Below, piece after piece: positions 57,000 to 64,000 of a stretch of 64,000 nucleotides of DNA. Each line of letters starts with the position of its first letter. Position 1 is the first letter of the stretch. The notes below the pieces were generated by a model that was given only the letters and a program-made list of their open reading frames with translations, was not told the origin of the DNA and made no database searches. Made by a program: the position numbers and the translations under genes. The DNA comes from Luzula sylvatica (taxonomy: Eukaryota; Streptophyta; Magnoliopsida; Poales; Juncaceae): assembly GCA_946800325.1 (NCBI GenBank), contig OX326956.1:75961087-76025086 (forward strand), written 5' to 3'.

Positions 57000-57827
57000 C
57001 TTAAAAGTGAGTTTTTTTTTTACTATATTGAAAAACGTTAGTATTTTTTTTTTGTTAAATTTCCTTTTTGAAATTCAATAATTCAAAACTGCCTTCCTAA
57101 TATATCCGATCCAAACTCGATCCATTGACATCCCTACTCAAAAGTAGGGGTATTTTTTTCTATATTGAAAAACGTTAGTATTTTCAAAACTGGATTCCTA
57201 ATATTATATGTTTTGTTTGTATATTAGTTGATAAAATAATAAAATGAAAATATTTATAGTATATTTAATGAAAATAAAATTTCCATCAAAATCAAAATTT
57301 GTGTTTTTTCAAAAGACGAAACAAAAAGTACAAATATTTAAGTACATATATTATACATATTTAATGGGTTATTTTTTTTTATCTTAATTGTGACTCGCCA
57401 CACATGAGATAACAACATTGTTGTAGTAAAAGTCGATACTTTTTAGAAATGATATTTTCTAACACACACTGTGCATAATATTTTTTTAATAATACATGCT
57501 TGTTCTTGTTAGTATACACTATATACGATGATCATATTTTGTTAAGTTTCATTTCCATACATTACTTTTGGAATATTATACTAGCCTACGTAATAATTTG
57601 CTAATTAACAGATCCCCGAAAGTTAAAACACAGCAATAAACAAACAAAACATAAAATTATGAGGATAAAATAAAATTTGGGCTCAAAATACACTTGCCAA
57701 AAGTAAATAGAAAACAAATATTATGGCCTGAACCTTCGCTCCAAATAAAATAAGACGAGAACATTTAAATGCTTCCCTTGATAAATATCATATTTATCAT
57801 ATAAAAAATTGAAATATATTATTTTTT
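57000..57827. other. AT-rich DNA with a duplicated element end
   Basis: CTATATTGAAAAACGTTAGT occurs near 57024 and 57162, each about 30-40 bp after a CATTGACAT(T/C)CCTACT terminus, so end plus flank was duplicated. Nothing else recognised. Confidence 0.5.
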
Positions 57828-58035
57828 GAGGGAACCTAAACTACTTAATTAAGTACATAAGTTTTGGTACTTAATATTTTTTAGTCATTAAATTTACAAT
57901 GAGATTTGTGCACTAATGATGTGCACAAAATTTCATTATCATCATGAAAAAACACAAATCTCAATGCAAATTCAATGGCTACAAATCATTAATTATCAAA
58001 ACTTTGGTATTTAATTAAGTAGGTTAGCCTCCCTC
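57828..58035. mobile_element. Mutator-like MITE
   Basis: A 208-bp foldback element. Ends are GAGGGAACCTAAACTACTTA and, from the right, GAGGGAGGCTAACCTACTTA; inverted similarity extends about 80 bp inward. It is flanked by an exact 9-bp duplication TTATTTTTT at 57819-57827 and 58036-58044, the target size of Mutator-like transposons. The TACTTAATTAAGTAC phrase near its ends resembles the ends of the larger element at 61253-63980. Confidence 0.8.
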
Positions 58036-58044
58036 TTATTTTTT

Positions 58045-58734
58045 ATATCATACGAAATATACAAAATTAAACTCTCATTATAAAATTTGTATTAAATGTG
58101 TTAAGTTGATTATAATTGAATTTAACAGTCCCTAATAAAATTATTCGTAAAATAGTAAATTCACACTATTTCTCTCTTTATTTTCTGTCTTTATTTTCAA
58201 ATTGTAGATTCCTCACTAGGTGGGTATTCACAATTCTGAAATGATTTTCACGGTGAATTTCATTTTTTTTTTTAAAATAAAGGGGCATTCGGTAAATTAT
58301 CCAAATCAAAAGTAACGTACGCAAGAGAAAGGACGTGATCTGGAACTGATAGTGTACATGCTTTTAAATTAGTAATCAAAATGATGGAGAATTGAATAAT
58401 CAAAATTATGCACTTTTTGATATGATAAATATGATATTTGAGTTAAAATATGGAATACACACTCCTTTGAGGTTAAATTATGCATAGTGTGATATTTGAG
58501 TTATACGATAATGTGGAATTCAAAAAATGAATTCCACGAACCTAAGCTAATCTGTACATATCAAAATGCCCAAATCAAACATGCCTATTTGAGTATTCTA
58601 AATTGATATTGTATTGACTCTGATAATTAATTGAAGTTAAATTGCAAAATTGACTAACAACAGAGCTTAAAATTAAGTTGTAATATTGACCAGAGCACTT
58701 GCGATAAATTCTAATAATTCAAATTGAGGCATAA
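58045..58734. other. AT-rich intergenic DNA
   Basis: No gene seen. GATATTTGAGTTA repeats occur at 58425-58505. Confidence 0.5.
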
Positions 58735-59045
58735 CAATAAAATAATTCGGATCATTCGAATTTCGGATTAGTTCGGATTCCGGATACTTCGGATTTCGGA
58801 TCATTCGGTTTCGGATCGATTTCGGATTCGGATCATTCGGTTTCGGTTCGATTTCGAATTAGTTCGGATTTCGGATCCTTCGGATTTCGGATCATTCGGT
58901 TTCGGATCGGTTTCGGATCGATTTCGAGTTCGGATCATTCGGTTTCGGTTCGATTTCGGATTAGTTCGGATTTCGAATTTTTCGGATTTCGGATCATTCG
59001 GTTTCGGATTCGGATCATTCGGTTTCGGTTCGATTTCGGATTCGA
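58735..59045. repeat. TTCGGATTTCGGATCATTCGG degenerate repeat
   Basis: About 300 bp of CGGTTTCGGATCGATTTCGG-like sequence with a loose period of 30-50 bp. Probably a subterminal block of a non-autonomous DNA transposon; no termini recognised. Confidence 0.75.
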
Positions 59046-59719
59046 TTCTAAATTGATATATTGAAATTTTGAATGTATTTTATGGTTTAGGAGTTAGAGA
59101 TAGGATTATGATTTATCAGTTTAAGTACTGACCCGAGTGCGTATTCGAATATTTAATAGACATGTATTATTACGTGTCATGAAAGTAATATGAAAGCTCA
59201 AGTATTTAATTTTTATATTTTTACTATTCATGACACGAATATCTATGTATTCAATTTTATTAATTTCAATTTAAATATTTATGCATCCATCAATACACAT
59301 ACTGAGGTACACCTCAAATTTCCATGATACATAACATTACATTGAAAAATACAAACTAGTACTCTGAAAATACACATAATTTACCTTCAAATACAAAGTA
59401 GTACTCTGAAAATGGAAATAAATGATGCAAGACTGAACCAAACCAAAAGGAACATGAGAAATTTAAAACATCGTCAAATTTTCAGGGTATATTTGAGAAA
59501 TAAAAAAATAAAATTACATTGAAAAATATAGAAATGAGTATAATTCTTTTTCAAAAAAAGAAAAAAAGAAATGAGTATAATTAAAACATCTAAATCTTGT
59601 AATTTTCAGCATTTACAACATTTTTTCCTCAAGTTTCAGAAATATTCATCATTTAACCCTAATTGAAAATCTTAAAAAACCTTTAAGCCCTAATTAAAAA
59701 AATCTCAAAAACAGTCAGG
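59046..59719. other. AT-rich intergenic DNA
   Basis: No gene seen. AATACAAA(C/G)TAGTACTCTGAAAAT occurs twice near 59345 and 59390. Confidence 0.5.
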
Positions 59720-59832
59720 TTTCTTTCAAATACCATAGGTCATGGGTTCGAATCCCGTTGGTATTATCAATAAAAATATGAATTCAAATATGTCCACGAT
59801 TCGTGGATTAGGTTTATTTCAAACAAAAAAAA
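59720..59832 (+). mobile_element. short tRNA-derived SINE remnant
   Basis: Contains the B-box-like GGGTTCGAATCCC in a T-arm context and ends CAAACAAAAAAAA. It is flanked by ACAGTCAGG (59711-59719) and ACAGTTAGG (59833-59841), 8 of 9 matching. No A box is visible, so it is 5'-truncated. Confidence 0.6.
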
Positions 59833-59841
59833 ACAGTTAGG

Positions 59842-61252
59842 AATTTGGAGATTCCCTAATTTATCACTATAAAACTCAAATATCCAGATTTTGTTTCACA
59901 AAATTAGAAATTTCATTCAGCTGTACATTTTAATGAATTAATCTGTGTATATTCGACATATAAATTCGTCCTATTAGATAATCATATTTGTCGTAGATGT
60001 AAGGTCATTAATCTTTATCTCTATTTGGATATTTGTAGCCTGTTTTATTAATTGATTTGACATCAATGAATTCAGCCAATTTATTATAAAATAAATTTAT
60101 AAACTAAATTCGATGAATGAATTCATGTTTATTCAATCTGGAATACCAAATGTGTTGCTTTATTATGAACTAGCATCACTCCTCACCTCTTAATTAAGAA
60201 TTTATATCATGATTTGAGAATATAATTGACCAGTTTATAATATGATTTTTTAAATTAGAACGATTTATTCTATGATTTAACTTCTCTGGTTGATGAAACC
60301 TTGAAGGTTGACATTATTGCCTATTTTTTTCTTTTAGTTTTCGGCACTTAGTTTCCTTTCTGTTTGCTTACGACTTGATTTGTAATTGGAGACAGATTTT
60401 GTGGGCAATTAAGACTTGATTTTGAGTAATTGGAGGCTGATTAATAGTTTAGTACCTGGTTTTGTGGTCAATTAGGGCCATAATTAGCATATTTAATTTC
60501 CATTAATTTCAATTCCTCAATGGTACACAATATTCATGCTGGTACAATAAGTTTTGGTAGCAAATTAGTAGTCGGAAAGGTATTTACATAATAGTCCGTC
60601 AAGTTTTAATAAATTTGCATTTTAGCCCTAATGTGTCGTGTAGTAACTGAGCTAGTTATTTATTTTCAATGCAATATAATTATATACAATGTTAGCCATT
60701 TCAGCGCAAATTAACGTGTCATGATATAAAATATGTGATGAGAAAATAAGGAGCACGGTAAATGGGCTCATGAAGAAATGTGGTAAAACCGTATATAGGG
60801 TTTGGACTTTGGACTTGGGAGAGGAACCAACCAAAACACACGTGATTATTTTTTTAGTTTTAAATATGATTGAAATAATTTAGTGTTAGGAAATAAAAAA
60901 ATATAATCACATTTAATCAACAATCAAATTAAATTAAATCATAATTAACATTTATTCTGTAGTTTTTACGAGTACCATATGCACATGGATTACTTGTACA
61001 CTTTTCATAATACGTTATGTATTTTTTGAAAATTATATCTATATTTTGTACAATCATATTTATAAAAATTATATTTGTTCAATACAAAAATATAATTTTT
61101 TGAAATATGATCACGAATTTTTCATAACTACAATTAATAAATTTATATTATGCAAAATTTAAATATGTGTGTTAGATAAATAAAATAATATTTTTTATAT
61201 TCATACATTGGTCACAATCCACGTACATAATTTGCATATATAGATATATAAA
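59842..61252. other. AT-rich intergenic DNA
   Basis: No gene seen. AT-rich with no notable repeats apart from homopolymer runs. Confidence 0.5.
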
Positions 61253-61836
61253 AAAGCTAACGTACTCAATTAAGTAAATTAAAATTCGTACTTAAAGGGT
61301 CTCAATCGTTGGATCGAGCTTGATTACACGATTTGATAAAAATCTGATAGACGGAAACGGAATGGAATTTTAGACGTCATTACTTCTCATTTCGCCAGCT
61401 CTTTTCTTTCCAAAAACAAATACCCTTCTCCACAGAGTACAGAACTACAGACGCTTCCCCCGATCTCTTTTTCCTTCTTTCTGAAATACCCATGGCTAGG
61501 GTTCGACTGAGCTTTTGATTGCTCGTCGTTGCTGCTTGAGATCGAGGGATTCGATCAAGATATTACTCCAAGAGATCGACGCTGCCCCCCTCTTTAGATG
61601 ACAACTTCGACGCTTCTCCAAGAGATTGCTCCTGCCGCAAGAGGGTCGCCTCATATTTGATCTTTTTCCATGGCTATGGCTCGCTGGCCTCACCTTCCCT
61701 AGCGTACAGGTTTGTTCTGTACTTCCAAGCAAGCTCTCATCATTTTTTAGTATTCAATTGATTTGCTCCTAACATGGCAGGATTTCGAATTGTTCATGTT
61801 TAGTATTCAATTGGGTCAACCTCTTCCTCGCTCATA
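61253..61836 (+). repeat. left arm of the second long-arm element
   Basis: Reading inward: terminal sequence, a GC-richer leader (61400-61700) with CCATGGCTAGGG, then TACAG followed by a GTTTGT donor-like site at about 61710, then AT-rich sequence. The same arrangement is present in the right arm. Confidence 0.7.
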
Positions 61837-63397
61837 TTAGTTTTGCAGTTTTGCAGTTTACCTCTTCAATTGGGTCAACCTCTTGCAAACAAGCCCTTAT
61901 ATAATACATACTATCAACTGAACAAACGCTCAAGAGGTCCATAATTTGTATTATTTCTCAATTTAATTTTGCAGTTTAGCCCTTGCAAGAATGTAAATTG
62001 ACAGTTCCTTGTCATATCGTCATATTAGTTTTGCAAATTAGAATTTTTGATACTCTAATTATGTTCTTATTTCATTAATAATGAATTTATAGGATGAGAG
62101 AAATGGCCTCGACTTTTGACGCATCAGTTAATGCTAATTCCAACCCTAATTTGTTTTGAGGTACATAATTTTCACAATTCATTTCTCCAATTATCATTTC
62201 AATCCTCTTTAACACATACTTTCTGATCAATATTTGATGATTAACGTAGGTCACCTTGCCCGATTGATTGAATTTCCAGTATGAGTTTCCCTAGGCAAAG
62301 ATTTGAGGTATTACGATGTGGTAATATTGGACGAATTAGATGGAAACGATGAAAGTGGTGGTTTGGAAAGTTACTGTTACTTTTTTTTTTCTATTTTGAG
62401 GTTATTGGGTTTATCGAATTGATGGAAATTACGGTTTATTAGAGGCCTTTACAATTTTCTGTAATTTTAGAGTTCTTTTGGACTTATCTGAAATTAGAAA
62501 TTCGGTTATGTATGTATTTTTGTTTTACTTGCGAGATTATTTTGGATGTTACGGTTTGTTGAGGTGTAATTTTGTTGTACTTGGGGGTTTTAATGTTGTT
62601 TTTCTACTCTGAAGTTATTACTGATGTTTAATATTTGAGTTGCAATTTGAGGGTCCGTGCGTAAAAATGCAAAGGAAATAGCAAAAAGCAAATGAAAATG
62701 TAGAGGTGAATGTGATATTTTCATCGGGCATACACAATAAATTTATTATTGCTTTTATATAGTCTGAAGTAGTGTCTCGAATGTTCTATAATAATGATCT
62801 ACATTTGTAAGTAATGATGCTGATACAGGTATTAGCCAGCCTTCGAAGAATTGTATTGTATCCCTCTCTTATCATTTAAATATAAAACAAGTATACCATA
62901 TACATAAGTAAACATTCATTAATTAAACAATTTGCATAATTACAATCCAATTATATACTCTGGAAGTATATAATACAGTTGTATTTGTACAATACACACA
63001 AATATTAAACTACGATTCATATAAAGTAAATAATTATATAATAAACATTTATCTAACAATAAAGCTGTATTTCTACAATTCATAATACATATTCAACTAC
63101 TTTCAATACACACAACATTCAAAATGATATTAACCAAAATTCAATGCAAGTGTGTGCTATATCGGCAATTTCGACAACGCGATTGATGTGAGTTCTGCCA
63201 TGAAGAAAAAAGTTGAGTACAACGAGATTGAAAGCACGATGAGTTCGACCATAAATGAAATTATACTTACCATTAATAAATCCTGAAATGACATGATATT
63301 CACCATTAATAAACCTTGTATGCAGATTAACCAAAAAATGTGAAACTCAATTGGGTGCGAACGAGCCAAATTTGGGAGCTCGCGGAACGAGATCGAA
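61837..63397. other. unique centre of the second long-arm element
   Basis: No recognisable domain. The 142-codon reverse frame at 63157-63585 is hydrophobic, overlaps the arm and matches nothing known. ATTAGTTTTGCAG and CAATTGGGTCAACCTCTT are duplicated near the left arm junction. Confidence 0.5.
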
Positions 63398-63980
63398 TGA
63401 GCGAGGAAGAGGTTGACCCAATTGAATACTAAACATGAACAATTCGAAATCCTGCCATATAAGGAGCAAATCAATTGAATACTAAAAAATGATGAGAGCT
63501 TGCTTGGAAGTACTTTTTCGAAAAGAACAAACCTGTACGCTAGGTAAGGTGGGGCCAGCGAGCCATAGCCATGGAAAAAGATCAAATATGGGGCGACCCT
63601 CTTGCGGCAGGAGCAATCTCTTCTCGGAGCAGCATCGAAGTTGTCATCTAAAGAGGGGGGCAGCGTCGATCTCTTGGAGTAATATCTTGATCGAATCCCT
63701 CGATCTCAAGCAGCAACGACGAGCAATCAAAAGCTCAGTCGAACCCTAGCCATGGGTGTTTCAGAAACAAGGAAGAAGAGATTGGGGGAGGCCGGAGGCG
63801 TCTGTGGAGAAGGGGTATTTGTTTTTGGAAAGAAAAGAGCTGGCGAAATGGAAGTAATAACGTCTAAAATAATCTCCATTCCGTTTCCGTCTATCAGATT
63901 TTTATCCAATCGTGTAATTAAGCTTAATCCAACGACTGAGACCCTTTAAGTACGAACTCGAATTTACTTAATTGAGTACG
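63398..63980 (-). repeat. right arm of the second long-arm element
   Basis: Inverted copy of 61253-61836. The left arm carries an extra 16 bp or so near 61437. Open frames at 63489-63749 and 61496-61732 are the same arm sequence read on opposite strands. Confidence 0.7.
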
Positions 63981-64000
63981 TTAGCTTTTCTCTCTCTCTA

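Larger units (their letters stand above)
61253..63980. mobile_element. second large element with long inverted arms
   Basis: Arms of about 580 bp (61253-61836 and about 63398-63980) are inverted copies with scattered differences and small indels. Ends read AAAAGCTAACGTACTCAATT on both sides. The unique centre (61837-63397) is about 1.56 kb and shows no transposase. The right border lies about 20 bp from the end of the window, so a target duplication could not be assessed. The ends resemble those of the 9-bp-duplicating MITE at 57828-58035, so a Mutator-like origin is likely. Confidence 0.75.

Noticed and set aside
59720..59832. tRNA gene from the GGTTCGAATCC motif
   Set aside because: Only the T-arm is present; flanking duplications and an A-rich tail indicate a truncated SINE.
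63157..63585. 142-codon hydrophobic frame as a membrane protein
   Set aside because: Overlaps the inverted arm and matches nothing; composition is explained by antisense AT-rich DNA.

Overview
The window is nuclear DNA of a flowering plant, probably a eudicot. It is strongly AT-rich, carries introns with GT/AG borders, and is almost entirely transposable elements, their decay products and tandem repeats. There is no convincing intact single-copy host gene. Host-derived material is limited to fragments: an exon of ribosomal protein uL1 (L10a), a decayed soluble inorganic pyrophosphatase, a replication protein A-like fragment that may be Helitron-borne, a leucine-rich-repeat scrap and a few unrecognised reading frames.

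Left part (1-23 kb). AT-rich DNA holds old element ends, then a 37-bp minisatellite (5497-6908 and 10658-10795) split by an apparently complete hAT transposon (6917-10649). That hAT has perfect 18-bp terminal inverted repeats, an exact 8-bp target duplication and a three-exon, 884-residue transposase. Beyond it lie a Tourist-like MITE, two 199-bp copia-type LTRs in opposite orientation (12933 and 22575), several non-autonomous hAT elements and two 5'-truncated LINE insertions in opposite orientation.

Middle (23-46 kb). Two Ty3/gypsy chromoviruses of one family are present. Copy 1 (23682-29511, + strand) has one uninterrupted 1569-residue gag-pol with a C-terminal chromodomain, 525-bp LTRs differing at one site that I found, and target duplication TATGG. 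It splits a gene-like segment whose right side carries the uL1 exon fragment. Copy 2 (39218-45111, - strand) also has near-identical LTRs, but carries two in-frame stops and a changed reverse transcriptase active-site residue. Copy 2 is nested in one arm of a 3-kb palindromic Mutator-like element (36725-45639).

Right part (46-64 kb). There are two tRNA-derived SINEs of one family with clear target duplications, then a 3.8-kb GC-rich satellite of 43-bp units (50956-54735) in which each unit can form a CG-rich hairpin. A 40-bp array at 55136-55620 shares a core motif with it. Next come hAT-like and Mutator-like MITEs, and a second large element with arms of about 580 bp (61253-63980).

Nesting gives relative ages. 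The minisatellite predates the hAT, the palindrome predates gypsy copy 2, and the gene-like segment predates gypsy copy 1. The two gypsy elements and the hAT look recent; most of the rest is old and degraded. All family assignments come from motifs read by eye; no database search was possible.
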